A stretch of 37,463 bases of DNA from a virus (IMGVR_UViG_3300037961_006247:1-37463), one strand, 5' to 3'. Shown: positions 24,277-31,614, numbered from the stretch's first letter. The notes: generated by a model from the letters alone, not told the origin. Program-made: numbers and translations.

Positions 24277-24895
24277 ACCAAGACCACTTACTAAAGAACA
24301 AATTTTAGCAGCAATAGCTAAAACTAAATCAAATGCAGCAGCAGCTAGGTATTTGAATTGTTCTTATGTACATTATAAAAAATGGGCTAAAATATATGAA
24401 AGTGATACCCATGATAATTTATTTGAACAACATAAAAACCAATCAGGAGTAGGTATTCCTAAGTTTTTAAGAGCAGGAGGCAAAGAACCTGCATTAATAG
24501 ATATTATAGAAGGTAGAGTAAACGCTTCATCATTTACACCTGAAAAAATTAAATACAGGTTAATTGCAGAGGGTTACTTAGAAGAAAAATGTGCTATATG
24601 TGGGTTTCAGGAAAGAAGAGTATTAGATTATAAAATACCTTTGTTATTACATTTTAAAGATAATAATAAACAAAATTATAAATTAGAAAATATTGAATTT
24701 TTATGTTATAATCATTATTTTTTAAATGTTGGGGATGTTTTTACAGATAAACAAATTGAAGGTATTGAAGATCATGTACCTGTTAATCAAAGTAAAGTAG
24801 AATGGGAAGTTGATGATTACCACATGCAACGACTTAAAGAATTAGGATTAGGAGATGATGATAAAGACGAATTAAATATAATATCAAGAATATGA
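24269..24895 (+). CDS. HTH plus HNH-like zinc endonuclease domain protein
   Basis: A 208-residue protein. The N-terminal region LTKEQILAAIAKTKSNAAAA and RYLNCSYVHYKKWAKIY (7-43) looks like a helix-turn-helix. The C-terminal part has C108-x2-C111 (CAICGF), H128, the N-rich FKDNNKQNYKLENIEFLCYNH (129-149), and C146-x2-H149. This is the HNH/treble-clef plan found in homing endonucleases and phage nucleases. The exact catalytic histidine pair is not certain. It could be a homing-type or regulatory nuclease. It overlaps the RmlB-like gene by four bases. Confidence 0.62.
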   Translation: MPKPRPLTKEQILAAIAKTKSNAAAARYLNCSYVHYKKWAKIYESDTHDNLFEQHKNQSGVGIPKFLRAGGKEPALIDIIEGRVNASSFTPEKIKYRLIAEGYLEEKCAICGFQERRVLDYKIPLLLHFKDNNKQNYKLENIEFLCYNHYFLNVGDVFTDKQIEGIEDHVPVNQSKVEWEVDDYHMQRLKELGLGDDDKDELNIISRI

Positions 24896-25776
24896 AAATA
24901 ATAGTTACAGGAGGGTTAGGATTTATAGGATCCGCATTTGTTAGAATGTTAGAGAAATACCCAAACATTAAAACAGTTATAGTAGATAAGGGCACGTATG
25001 CTTCTGACATTAGAAGAGTAGAAGGTTGCACTTATGAATTAATTAAAAAAGATATTTGTGATCTTACATTAGAAGATATAGGAACAAATGTTGACTATAT
25101 AGTTAACTTTGCAGCTGAGTCACACGTTGATAGATCAATATCTGATGGTTTACAATTTGTTCATTCTAATATTGATGGTGTTTTTAATTTATTAGAAATT
25201 GCAATTAAAATACCTTCATTAAAAAAGTTTATACAAATATCAACTGATGAAGTATATGGGGATAAATTAATAGGTGAGTCACTTACAACAGACATGCTTA
25301 ACCCATCCTCATACTACTCAGCATCAAAAGCTGCAGCTGATATGTTAGTTAAATCAGCAGGAAGAACTTATGGTTTACCTTATTTAATTACTCGTACTTG
25401 TAATAATTTTGGAGATATGCAACATCCAGAAAAATTTATACCAATTATCATGAATTGTATTGATGCTGATGTTGAGATACCAATTTATGGTGATGGTACT
25501 GCAGTAAGAGAATGGATATGGGTTGAAGATAATGTTACTGAAATATTTGATTTAATAGTAAACAATGCATCAGGAATAGCTCATATAGGATCTAGAGATA
25601 GATGGCAAAATAAAGAATTAGTTCAGTTAATGGGTGATATTCTAGGTAAAGAAGTAAAATGGAAATATGCTCCAGATAGATTAGGGCATGATAAAAGATA
25701 TGCTTTAAAATCTAACAATCAAGTTAATTTAACAATAGAAGACTATTTAAGAAATGTTTATGGCAAAGAGAACTAG
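24892..25776 (+). CDS. dTDP-glucose 4,6-dehydratase-like (RmlB family)
   Basis: A nucleotide-sugar 4,6-dehydratase, the branch point to deoxy sugars. GGLGFIG at 7-13 binds NAD. The dehydratase-specific TDEVYG (118-123) and catalytic Y142-x3-K146 (YYSASK) are present, with the SHVDRSI motif at about 77-84. The 294 aa are shorter than RmlB (about 350). The trimmed parts appear to be in surface loops and the C-terminus. It lies 1.9 kb beyond the glycan module rather than in it, after an HTH-HNH gene, and may represent a separately acquired glycan gene. Substrate specificity is unproven. Confidence 0.85.
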   Translation: MKIIVTGGLGFIGSAFVRMLEKYPNIKTVIVDKGTYASDIRRVEGCTYELIKKDICDLTLEDIGTNVDYIVNFAAESHVDRSISDGLQFVHSNIDGVFNLLEIAIKIPSLKKFIQISTDEVYGDKLIGESLTTDMLNPSSYYSASKAAADMLVKSAGRTYGLPYLITRTCNNFGDMQHPEKFIPIIMNCIDADVEIPIYGDGTAVREWIWVEDNVTEIFDLIVNNASGIAHIGSRDRWQNKELVQLMGDILGKEVKWKYAPDRLGHDKRYALKSNNQVNLTIEDYLRNVYGKEN

Positions 25777-25936
25777 AAATATCAAAAAAAGAAAACATGA
25801 TCAAATTGTAAATGATTATGATAAAGTTAAATCAAAGCATTTAGAAAAATTAGCCAATAAAATGCTTAAAGATGATGAAAAAAATAGTTTACTAAAAAGT
25901 AAAGTTATTAAAGGCGATTTTTTAGATAAATTTTAA
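25760..25936 (+). CDS. Small basic protein
   Basis: About 58 residues starting MAKRTRNIKKRKHDQIV. An earlier ATG at 25754 adds two residues; I prefer 25760 because it has the TTATG context usual here. The start overlaps the 3' end of the RmlB-like gene by 17 bases. The protein is very rich in Lys/Arg at the start and helical throughout, like nucleic-acid-binding or scaffolding peptides. No family is recognised. Confidence 0.5.
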   Translation: MAKRTRNIKKRKHDQIVNDYDKVKSKHLEKLANKMLKDDEKNSLLKSKVIKGDFLDKF

Positions 25937-25946
25937 ACTTAACATT

Positions 25947-26507
25947 ATGAAACTTTATAAATACAACAAAACAAAATTACAATATGAACCTGCAAATATT
26001 CCTTTGAATTTTCTCAAAACAATATTAGCAATTTGTACATTATTTTTATTTTTGGGATTAGCAATACCAACACAAAAAGAATATATAACAAATACTGAAA
26101 CAGTTTTAATAGTTGATGACTTAAATGAATTTAGTGAGGAAAAATTGATTGAAGAAATTAACAAATTAAATTTTAAATTTCCACATATAGTATTAGCACA
26201 ATCTATTTTAGAAACGGGCCATTATAAATCTAAAATATTTAAAGAAAATAATAACTTATTTGGAATGAAAGAAGCTAGAGTTAGATTAAATTTAGCTAAA
26301 GGTACTCAATACGGTCATGCTTATTATGATGATTGGCAAGAATCAGTTACCGATTATGCTTTATGGTATTCAACTTTTGCATATAGATGTAAATCAGAAA
26401 AACAACTATATAAATTGTTAGATAAACAATACGCTGAAGCAGATGCATATGTATCATCGTTACAGCACGTAATTAAAATTAATAATCTAAAAGAAAAATT
26501 CGAATAA
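25947..26507 (+). CDS. Membrane-anchored glucosaminidase (GH73-like peptidoglycan hydrolase)
   Basis: Cuts the glycan strands of peptidoglycan. The 186 aa begin with a basic cytoplasmic stretch. A single membrane anchor spans about 21-41 (LKTILAICTLFLFLGLAIP). The catalytic domain (about 66-186) carries AQSILETGHYKSKIF with the likely catalytic E89, and NNNLFGMK (101-108), both GH73/FlgJ/LytG hallmarks. YYDDWQESVTDYALWY matches the family's second conserved segment. The anchor suggests periplasmic delivery, for example a signal-anchor lysin or a tail/peptidoglycan entry protein. No holin or spanin was recognised next to it. Confidence 0.84.
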   Translation: MKLYKYNKTKLQYEPANIPLNFLKTILAICTLFLFLGLAIPTQKEYITNTETVLIVDDLNEFSEEKLIEEINKLNFKFPHIVLAQSILETGHYKSKIFKENNNLFGMKEARVRLNLAKGTQYGHAYYDDWQESVTDYALWYSTFAYRCKSEKQLYKLLDKQYAEADAYVSSLQHVIKINNLKEKFE

Positions 26508-26641
26508 TGGCAAAATTAGTTTCATCAGCATACAGGGGTACTACAAAGAAAAAAAGACCTGGGGTGCATGCAAAAACAAAAACATCAAAATTAAAACAAA
26601 GTAAAAATTATAGAAAATTATATAAAGGACAAGGAAAATGA
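26507..26641 (+). CDS. Tiny very basic conserved-looking protein, 44 aa
   Basis: It reads MAKLVSSAYRGTTKKKRPG and ends NYRKLYKGQGK, with about 14 Lys/Arg in 44 residues. It shares a base with the upstream stop and overlaps the next ATG in ATGA. I recall very similar short basic proteins in many T4-like marine phages, but no function is known. The basic character suggests RNA or DNA binding. Confidence 0.6.
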   Translation: MAKLVSSAYRGTTKKKRPGVHAKTKTSKLKQSKNYRKLYKGQGK

Positions 26642-26763
26642 GTAAAAATTCACCAAAATCGTTATACAACCATTTTATGGATTGGAGAAATACAATGGTT
26701 AAAAGAGGAGTTATTAAAATTAATAAGAAAAAAAACTTAAAACCATTACAACCAATTAAATAA
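26638..26763 (+). CDS. Tiny basic protein, 41 aa
   Basis: It reads MSKNSPKSLYNHFMDWRNTM followed by VKRGVIKINKKKNLKPLQPIK. It is coupled to the preceding tiny ORF by ATGA and abuts the next gene with no gap. There is a short amphipathic helix in the first half and a basic tail. It is too short to classify. Coding status rests on tight overlap, strand and neighbour-like codon use. Confidence 0.45.
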   Translation: MSKNSPKSLYNHFMDWRNTMVKRGVIKINKKKNLKPLQPIK

Positions 26764-26964
26764 ATGGATGATAAAATAAAATTAACATTTAGAACACCAT
26801 CATTTTTAGAATATTTTAATACATTTGAAGATGAAGTACTAATAGAAATGGCTCAGTATTATCCTGAAACATTAAAAAGAATGTGTACTTTAATAACATT
26901 AGATGCTCAACTTGAAAGAGAACGTCGTGTTACAAAACCATTAATGAACGAATATATAGCATGA
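26764..26964 (+). CDS. Small hypothetical protein
   Basis: A 66-residue helical protein: IKLTFRTPSFLEYFNTFEDEV, then LIEMAQYYPETLKRMCTLITLDAQLERER. It ends NEYIA and overlaps the kinase start by four bases. There are no cysteine pairs or charged patches of note, and no family is recognised. Its only context is the coupled sugar-kinase gene. Confidence 0.6.
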   Translation: MDDKIKLTFRTPSFLEYFNTFEDEVLIEMAQYYPETLKRMCTLITLDAQLERERRVTKPLMNEYIA

Positions 26965-27698
26965 AAATAGTAGTTATAGGAGAAACGTGTATAGATAAGT
27001 TTATATATTGTAAAATAAATAGATTGTCACCAGAGGCACCAGTACCTATTTTACAACCAATGTACACGAAACAAAACGCTGGTATGTCAGGTAATACTAT
27101 GGCTAATTTAAAAGCGCTTAGCCCTGAACATAAATTACTTCATTTTTGTAATTTATCACAAGTGACTAAAACAAGATATGTTGAAAAAAAGACAAATCAT
27201 ATGTTTTTAAGGGTTGATGAAGGTGATGATAAGATAGATCCTTTTGAATGGTCAGATGATTATGTTCATTTTATTAAAGATGCTGATTTAGTAATTGTAA
27301 GTGATTATAATAAAGGATACTTATCAGATTATGATTTAGAAAAAATAGCATTTCATTCAAAAATATCAATATTAGATAGTAAAAGGAAATTAACTAACCA
27401 CATTATTAAACATTTTGACTTTGTAAAACTAAACGAAGGTGAATGGAGAAATAATATTGAATTAGATGACGAAAATATTATTATAACTTTAGGTTCTAAA
27501 GGTTCAATGTATCAAGGAAAGTTATTTCCATCACCTAATCCACAAGAAACAATTGATGTTAGTGGAGCAGGTGATACTTTTACAGCTGCCTTTGCAATAA
27601 ATTATCTTGATACTAAAAGTGTTACGTCATCTATTTTATTTGCTAATGAAGTATCTGCTAAAGTAGTTAGTAAACGAGGAGTTCAAGTTCCTTCATAA
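26961..27698 (+). CDS. PfkB-type sugar kinase, HldE/RfaE kinase-domain-like
   Basis: A ribokinase-fold kinase resembling the N-terminal kinase of HldE, which makes ADP-heptose precursors. The N-terminus IVVIGETCIDKFIYC and RLSPEAPVPIL (21-31) are typical of heptose-7-phosphate kinase. AGMSGNTMANLKAL at about 40-53 is the substrate region, ISILDSKRKLT parallels family strands, and DVSGAGDTFTAAFA (199-212) holds the anion hole and catalytic D205. At 245 aa it is shorter than the usual 310-aa domain. No cytidylyltransferase domain follows. It could phosphorylate a sugar feeding the surface-glycan genes. Confidence 0.85.
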   Translation: MKIVVIGETCIDKFIYCKINRLSPEAPVPILQPMYTKQNAGMSGNTMANLKALSPEHKLLHFCNLSQVTKTRYVEKKTNHMFLRVDEGDDKIDPFEWSDDYVHFIKDADLVIVSDYNKGYLSDYDLEKIAFHSKISILDSKRKLTNHIIKHFDFVKLNEGEWRNNIELDDENIIITLGSKGSMYQGKLFPSPNPQETIDVSGAGDTFTAAFAINYLDTKSVTSSILFANEVSAKVVSKRGVQVPS

Positions 27699-27710
27699 TA
27701 TTTATAACAT

Positions 27711-28433
27711 ATGAATAAATTTATAATTAGTATTATAGCACTATTATTATTTAGCTGTGGAACCTATCAACTAGCCCCAGTAGATAAATGTTGTGAGACT
27801 GATGTAGTATATTTAGATGAAATTAAAGGTGATTCAGTAAACATATTTACGAAATTAGAATTTAATACTATTACATTAGATTTTAGACCATTAAGACCTA
27901 GATTTTATTGGGGGCATAATTATGGTTATTGGGGACACAGACCATTGTGGTTAGATTTTGATTACTGGTACAATGATTTTTATTACACAGGTTATTATTC
28001 TTATTTTTATAGACCTTGGAATTATTGGGATTGGTATATGAGACCATGGAGACCTTATAATGACTGGTATCAAGGACCATTTAATAATCAAGGTTATAAT
28101 GTTGTTTATAATGCTAGTAGAAGAGGTAGTTTAACATCTATATCTAATACTTTAAGAGTTAATAGAAATAAACCAAGAGTTAATGTGAATAAACCTGTTG
28201 TTGATAATTTTATTGCTAATTACAAACCTAACAATAATATTAATAACAATATTAGAGTTAAACCTAATAATAATTGGAAACCAGATAATAACAATAATAT
28301 TATAATTAAACCTAATAACAACTATTCTAGACCAAGTAATAACTACTCAAAACCAAGTAATAATTATTCTAGACCAAGTAATAATGTTATATCAAGACCA
28401 TCATCTACAAGTAGAGGAGGTAAAATTAATTAA
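27711..28433 (+). CDS. Predicted lipoprotein with Tyr/Trp-rich and Asn-rich repeats
   Basis: A 240-residue envelope protein. The signal peptide ends in the lipobox LLFSC, with Cys16 the likely lipidation site. The middle (about 60-125) is extremely rich in Tyr, Trp, Arg and Phe (YWGHNYGYWGHR, YWYNDFYYTGYYSYFY). The C-terminal third is Asn-rich, with three copies of an NNYS(R/K)PS unit near residues 203-223. No enzymatic motif. Lipidation suggests anchoring to the host membrane, and the repeats suggest binding to a surface or partner. It may block superinfection or coat the cell; this is inference. It starts 12 bases after the kinase. Confidence 0.75.
   Translation: MNKFIISIIALLLFSCGTYQLAPVDKCCETDVVYLDEIKGDSVNIFTKLEFNTITLDFRPLRPRFYWGHNYGYWGHRPLWLDFDYWYNDFYYTGYYSYFYRPWNYWDWYMRPWRPYNDWYQGPFNNQGYNVVYNASRRGSLTSISNTLRVNRNKPRVNVNKPVVDNFIANYKPNNNINNNIRVKPNNNWKPDNNNNIIIKPNNNYSRPSNNYSKPSNNYSRPSNNVISRPSSTSRGGKIN
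28317..28379 (+). repeat. Tandem repeat, three copies of 21 bp
   Basis: Units 28317-28337, 28338-28358 and 28359-28379, each ending CCAAGT and encoding NNYS(R/K)PS. The middle unit differs most (CTCAAAACC in place of TCTAGACC). The repeat lies in the lipoprotein's C-terminal region and preserves frame, so copy number can vary without loss of coding. Confidence 0.85.
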
Positions 28434-28436
28434 GTT

Positions 28437-28967
28437 ATGCAAACATTTTTCTACAAGTATGGTGAAGTAGAAACAAATAAACCATGGATAACACCTCCAC
28501 CAGCTGATAAATTTAATGGTTGGTTAGAAGATTTCAAAAAATTAGATTTAGAAGATTATGATGTTTATTTAGGAGGTAAGTATGTAATTGATCCTCTTAA
28601 TACTGAAGACGTTGATATTTGTTTAACAGGTCCGATTTACGATTATAATAGTTTATATAATATTCTTAAAATAGGATTAGATTTAGCTTTAAATAAATGG
28701 AATATATTTGTTGATATTAAACATTATGATAATATAGAGTTTTTTAAATACCCAAGACGTAAAGATTTTGTTAGATTACATTTAGTAACTGAAATGGCAG
28801 GTGAAGAAATTAAAATGGTAAATGGTGAAGTTTTATACCAAGGGACTAAACCTAAATTGATACCTCATAAATCAATCCCAGAAAATATAAGTGCTAATAT
28901 GCAAGAAATTCCATATTCAAAACAAATTGAAGATGGTAGAATTTATAACCCAATTAAACTTAATTAA
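28437..28967 (+). CDS. Nucleotidyltransferase-fold-like protein, tentative
   Basis: A 176-residue protein. YDVYLGGKYVIDPLNTEDVDICLTG at about 41-65 is reminiscent of the pol-beta-type nucleotidyltransferase pattern, a GG followed by a D-x-D-hydrophobic segment. DLALNKWNIFVDIKHYDNIEFF follows. No second family motif could be confirmed. It overlaps the next gene by one base. An alternative is an unrelated phage protein with a chance GG..DVDI. Confidence 0.5.
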   Translation: MQTFFYKYGEVETNKPWITPPPADKFNGWLEDFKKLDLEDYDVYLGGKYVIDPLNTEDVDICLTGPIYDYNSLYNILKIGLDLALNKWNIFVDIKHYDNIEFFKYPRRKDFVRLHLVTEMAGEEIKMVNGEVLYQGTKPKLIPHKSIPENISANMQEIPYSKQIEDGRIYNPIKLN

Positions 28968-29341
28968 TGAAAAAAGTTATACTGTTATTTTTAGTCCCAA
29001 CATTTTTTATAGCTCAAGACTTTAGAGAAACAGATAAACAATTACATTTTGCAGCTGGAACTGTTGTTGGGGCATTAGGATACCATTTATACAATGATAA
29101 GCATTTTGATCAACAAGGAGCTATATTAGCTGGTTTAGCTTCTGGGTTTGCAGCAGGTACTGCAAAAGAATTATTTGATACAGTTATACAAGGAGAAAAA
29201 TTTGATATTGAAGATTTATCAGCAACTGTGTTAGGATCCTTTACAATTGCAGTATCTATACCATTATTTAAAGAAGAACGTCAAAGGTTTAAAAAAAGAA
29301 AACGAAGACCCAAAAATCGTAAAAGAAAATGTGGGATATAA
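28967..29341 (+). CDS. YfiM/DUF2279-like membrane-associated protein
   Basis: A 124-residue protein with a short N-terminal signal (MKKVILLFLVPTFFIAQ). A family-like core follows: DKQLHFAAGTVVGALGY (23-39), then LAGLASGFAAGTAKELFD and a hydrophobic LSATVLGSFTIAVSIPLF near 85-102. The C-terminus is highly basic (RQRFKKRKRRPKNRKRK). The DK-x2-HF-x2-G segment is what I associate with YfiM/DUF2279 envelope proteins. It is probably in the periplasm or inner membrane. Its role in infection is unknown. Confidence 0.6.
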   Translation: MKKVILLFLVPTFFIAQDFRETDKQLHFAAGTVVGALGYHLYNDKHFDQQGAILAGLASGFAAGTAKELFDTVIQGEKFDIEDLSATVLGSFTIAVSIPLFKEERQRFKKRKRRPKNRKRKCGI

Positions 29342-29359
29342 AAGACTCCCGCGAAAATA

Positions 29360-29391
29360 TTTGGTTCCCCGAAAAAACTTTCGTATATTTA
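29360..29391 (+). promoter_or_regulatory. Promoter of the TTTGG-N19-TATATTTA family
   Basis: TTTGG at 29360-29364 and TATATTTA at 29384-29391, exactly 20 nt between TTG and TATA, with TTTCG just before the box. The first ATG of the following tiny gene is 29414, 22 nt after the box. One of the best copies. Confidence 0.82.
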
Positions 29392-29413
29392 CCATGTAAA
29401 TAAAGATAAAGTT

Positions 29414-29578
29414 ATGAGAACTAAGTTAATTGAATTTCTATTAGATAAAAAAAGTAAAGGTTTGCCTATGAATATAGGTGAAGCTATGAGTGTATTAAAT
29501 ATCACTCATGATGAAGGAGGTCCAATGGGAAAACAAGTTATAGTTTTCAGACAGGAGTGGGAAAAAAATAATAAATAA
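29414..29578 (+). CDS. Tiny protein, 54 aa
   Basis: Starts MRTKLIEFLLDKKSKG and continues NIGEAMSVLNITHDEGG, ending EWEKNNK. A short helical start leads into a beta-like segment KQVIVFRQEW. It begins 22 nt after a strong promoter, making it the first gene of that transcript, which argues that it is real. It could be a regulator. No family is recognised. Confidence 0.55.
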   Translation: MRTKLIEFLLDKKSKGLPMNIGEAMSVLNITHDEGGPMGKQVIVFRQEWEKNNK

Positions 29579-29595
29579 TTAAAATAATAAAGGTT

Positions 29596-29718
29596 ATGTC
29601 AAATCAAATTAATGAACAAATTTTAGAAGACTTGTTTGAAAAATATTTAGAACAAGGTTATAGTGAAGAAGAAGCTGCTAAATTAGTAGAAGAAGAATTT
29701 CAAATGCTTTACCTATAA
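29596..29718 (+). CDS. Tiny acidic protein, 40 aa
   Basis: MSNQINEQILEDLFEKYLEQ followed by EEEAAKLVEEEFQ and ending MLYL. Strongly acidic and helical. The start has the AAAGGTTATG context and the stop abuts the next ATG (TAATG). It could be a small binding peptide or an anti-factor. The function is unknown. Confidence 0.5.
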   Translation: MSNQINEQILEDLFEKYLEQGYSEEEAAKLVEEEFQMLYL

Positions 29719-30161
29719 TGGCACTCTGGAAATTTACAAACTTAAATAAATATGGTAACCCCAGGTCTAGAATTATCTATAAACCTGATGGTGAACCATT
29801 TGGTTTTAATCCTAAAGGATTTGGTTCATTTATAAATGTACGAATGTTTAGATATGAATATAAACATGAGGTATTACCTCCAACGTTAGCTACATTTAGA
29901 GGTCAAAAATATATTGTTCCTACTTGGCAAAAAGTAGATCCAAATACTACTCTTAATGATATTGAATGGATTAAGCCAAAACCTAAAAAACAAAGATCAA
30001 AAACAGTTATAAAAACTTTTAATAGTGGTAGTAGCGATGCTGTCTATACTACAAAATACTATCCAGACTCAGGTAAATATTATTGTGATTGTCCTGGTTC
30101 ATGGAGATCGTATGGTAACTGTAAACATATAAAAGAAATGAGAAATGATAAAAAACATTAA
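29718..30161 (+). CDS. SWIM-type zinc-finger protein
   Basis: A 147-residue protein. The C-terminal segment holds C123-x-C125 and C135-x-H137 (YYCDCPGSWRSYGNCKHIKE), the CxCx(n)CxH pattern of SWIM fingers, which bind DNA or protein. A basic linker KPKPKKQRSKTVIKTF lies before it. The N-terminal half (LNKYGNPRSRIIYKPDG...) shows no domain. It shares a base with the 40-aa gene. SWIM fingers are known in recombination and MuDR-type proteins, but no partner is visible here. Confidence 0.72.
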   Translation: MALWKFTNLNKYGNPRSRIIYKPDGEPFGFNPKGFGSFINVRMFRYEYKHEVLPPTLATFRGQKYIVPTWQKVDPNTTLNDIEWIKPKPKKQRSKTVIKTFNSGSSDAVYTTKYYPDSGKYYCDCPGSWRSYGNCKHIKEMRNDKKH

Positions 30162-30315
30162 AAACCATTTATTGACTTATTTATTTTCAGATTGGATGGA
30201 AAATGAAAAAGATGTATCTAAAATTATTAGTTTAAAAAATACATTACAAAGTCAACAAGATAAATTAACTGGGTATAAGCCTATAATAGGTTTTAATTTA
30301 AATAGAAACAAATGA
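30145..30315 (+). CDS. Tiny protein, 56 aa
   Basis: MIKNIKNHLLTYLFSDWMEN followed by KDVSKIISLKNTLQSQQDKL, ending NLNRNK. It overlaps the SWIM gene by 17 bases and the next tiny ORF by four (ATGA). Helical and mildly basic. Coding status is supported by chained overlaps only. Confidence 0.45.
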   Translation: MIKNIKNHLLTYLFSDWMENEKDVSKIISLKNTLQSQQDKLTGYKPIIGFNLNRNK

Positions 30316-30491
30316 AACATTACTTAAACGAAGGAAAAGAAATATTAAAAAAAGATAATAATTGGGATCCAAATGATTGGCAAGGTAGAAGTAAACAACA
30401 ATACGAAAGTAGTGCAGTTGGTGCTTTTATTTCTCTTTTAGGAATTGCATTAGCAATCACTTATTATATAATATTTAAATTTTTATTTTAA
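30312..30491 (+). CDS. Tiny membrane protein, 59 aa
   Basis: Starts MKHYLNEGKEILKKDNNWDP; a hydrophobic segment SAVGAFISLLGIALAITYY with IIFKFLF is the single membrane span at about 34-59. The N-terminal half is polar and probably cytoplasmic. It is coupled to the upstream ORF by ATGA, and the stop is one base before the next ATG. Unknown role; a holin-like helper is possible but unsupported. Confidence 0.5.
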   Translation: MKHYLNEGKEILKKDNNWDPNDWQGRSKQQYESSAVGAFISLLGIALAITYYIIFKFLF

Positions 30492-30492
30492 T

Positions 30493-30729
30493 ATGGATGA
30501 AGCTAAAATTAATAAAAATCAAAGGTATTGTCCTAATCCTGTTGTAATGGTATTTAAAACTTCAAATAGAAGTAATGCTAAAACTAAGATGAAAGTATGG
30601 AGAAATACAAATGTCGATTATATTAATACAGCTCCTAAACTACCAGGAGTTCCAGACTGCGCAGTAATATTGAAACTTGCGGTAGGTGAGAGTTTTATAG
30701 AAAAGTATCGATCTCTATACAAGTTATAA
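30493..30729 (+). CDS. Small basic hypothetical protein
   Basis: A 78-residue protein. The basic first half NKNQRYCPNPVVMVFKTSNRSN is followed by AKTKMKVWRNTNVDYINTAPKL and an LKLAVGESFIEKYRSLYKL tail. It starts one base after the preceding tiny ORF. Two cysteines are widely separated (13 and 56), so no zinc finger. No family is recognised. Confidence 0.55.
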   Translation: MDEAKINKNQRYCPNPVVMVFKTSNRSNAKTKMKVWRNTNVDYINTAPKLPGVPDCAVILKLAVGESFIEKYRSLYKL

Positions 30730-30757
30730 TATTTATCACCAAACATAAAAAAGTAAT

Positions 30758-31453
30758 ATGGCAACAAGAGCATTAATAGGATTTTTAGATGACGACAAAC
30801 AGCTTGTCGGAACCTATAACCATTACGATGGTTATCCTGAGCATTTAGGTAAAGTTTTAGTAAAACATTTTAATGATGAAGAAGCAGCTGAAAGATTAGC
30901 TAGCACAGGGTATATATCATCAATTGATATAGACACAGGAGATATTGATTCAAAATATGACGAAGAACCATCATACAAAGTATTAGATGCTGAGTCAGCA
31001 TTTGAAGCAGGATTAATGATAGGTGATATGGTAGATTCATTTGGAGGTGATTATGGATATGTTTGGGTTAAACCATTACAAAAATGGATTACTGTCAAAA
31101 ATAATGGAACTGCCAACATAGCTAAACAAATTGAGGATGAGTTAGGTGAGTCAGGAATGTATATGGTAGATGAAATAGAAGAAAATATTATGGAAGAAGG
31201 TTATGAAGCTAAATGGGCTAAATTCTTAAATGAAGCTAAAGATGTAAATTTTGATATAATTAAATCTTATATTAAAAACAAAGCAAATAATGGACAATAC
31301 CAAGATGGATCATTTGATTATGCTATAGATGCTTATATAGATTCACTAAAAAATAGCTTTAGACTAGGCGCTAAAGCGGATTATGTAGATTATGAAATGG
31401 ACGACTATGTTGAAGATTTCGATAACTACCTTTTCGATAGAATGGATAGCTAA
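30758..31453 (+). CDS. Conserved phage protein of unknown function
   Basis: A 231-residue acidic protein. The start MATRALIGFLDDDKQLVGTY and NHYDGYPEHLGKVLVKHFND match a pattern I associate with small conserved phage proteins of unknown role. The middle SFGGDYGYVWVKPLQKWITVK gives a beta-rich part and the C-terminus is strongly acidic. No catalytic motif. It starts 28 bp after the previous stop and is followed by the 161-bp structured gap, so it may end its transcript. Confidence 0.68.
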   Translation: MATRALIGFLDDDKQLVGTYNHYDGYPEHLGKVLVKHFNDEEAAERLASTGYISSIDIDTGDIDSKYDEEPSYKVLDAESAFEAGLMIGDMVDSFGGDYGYVWVKPLQKWITVKNNGTANIAKQIEDELGESGMYMVDEIEENIMEEGYEAKWAKFLNEAKDVNFDIIKSYIKNKANNGQYQDGSFDYAIDAYIDSLKNSFRLGAKADYVDYEMDDYVEDFDNYLFDRMDS

Positions 31454-31466
31454 ATCCATTAAAAAA

Positions 31467-31576
31467 CCAACACTTTAGGTTGGATAACACGGTCAAATTT
31501 ATTATCGTTCCCGTTCGACATTTGAAAAATGTATAAGTCGGCTACGATAAGTTATCTTAAGTAGTAGGCCACTACG
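31467..31576 (+). ncRNA. Structured non-coding RNA or 5' leader, candidate
   Basis: The 161-bp gap 31454-31614 has no ORF but contains nested complementary segments: CCAAC (31467-31471) with GTTGG (31479-31483); GATAAC (31483-31488) with GTTATC (31551-31556); TTATCGT (31502-31508) with ACGATAA (31544-31550); CGAC (31516-31519) with GTCG (31537-31540), or ACATTT (31518-31523) with AAATGT (31527-31532); and GTAGT (31561-31565) with ACTAC (31571-31575). The nested order is consistent with a long irregular stem plus small hairpins. It lies 38 bp upstream of the outer-membrane protein gene. It does not match a tRNA. It could be a riboswitch-like leader or a stable small RNA. Confidence 0.5.
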
Positions 31577-31614
31577 TTTTCAAATTAAACTAATTATTAA
31601 CCAAAATCAAAATT

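Noticed and set aside
21530-25975. TATAAATA sequences resembling T4 late promoters (near 21535 and 25965)
   Set aside because: They fall inside coding regions and are expected by chance in such AT-rich DNA; no late genes are nearby.
31483-31560. Possible tRNA suggested by GTTCGAC
   Set aside because: No five-pair T stem, acceptor stem or anticodon arm fits around it; the complementary segments nest differently.
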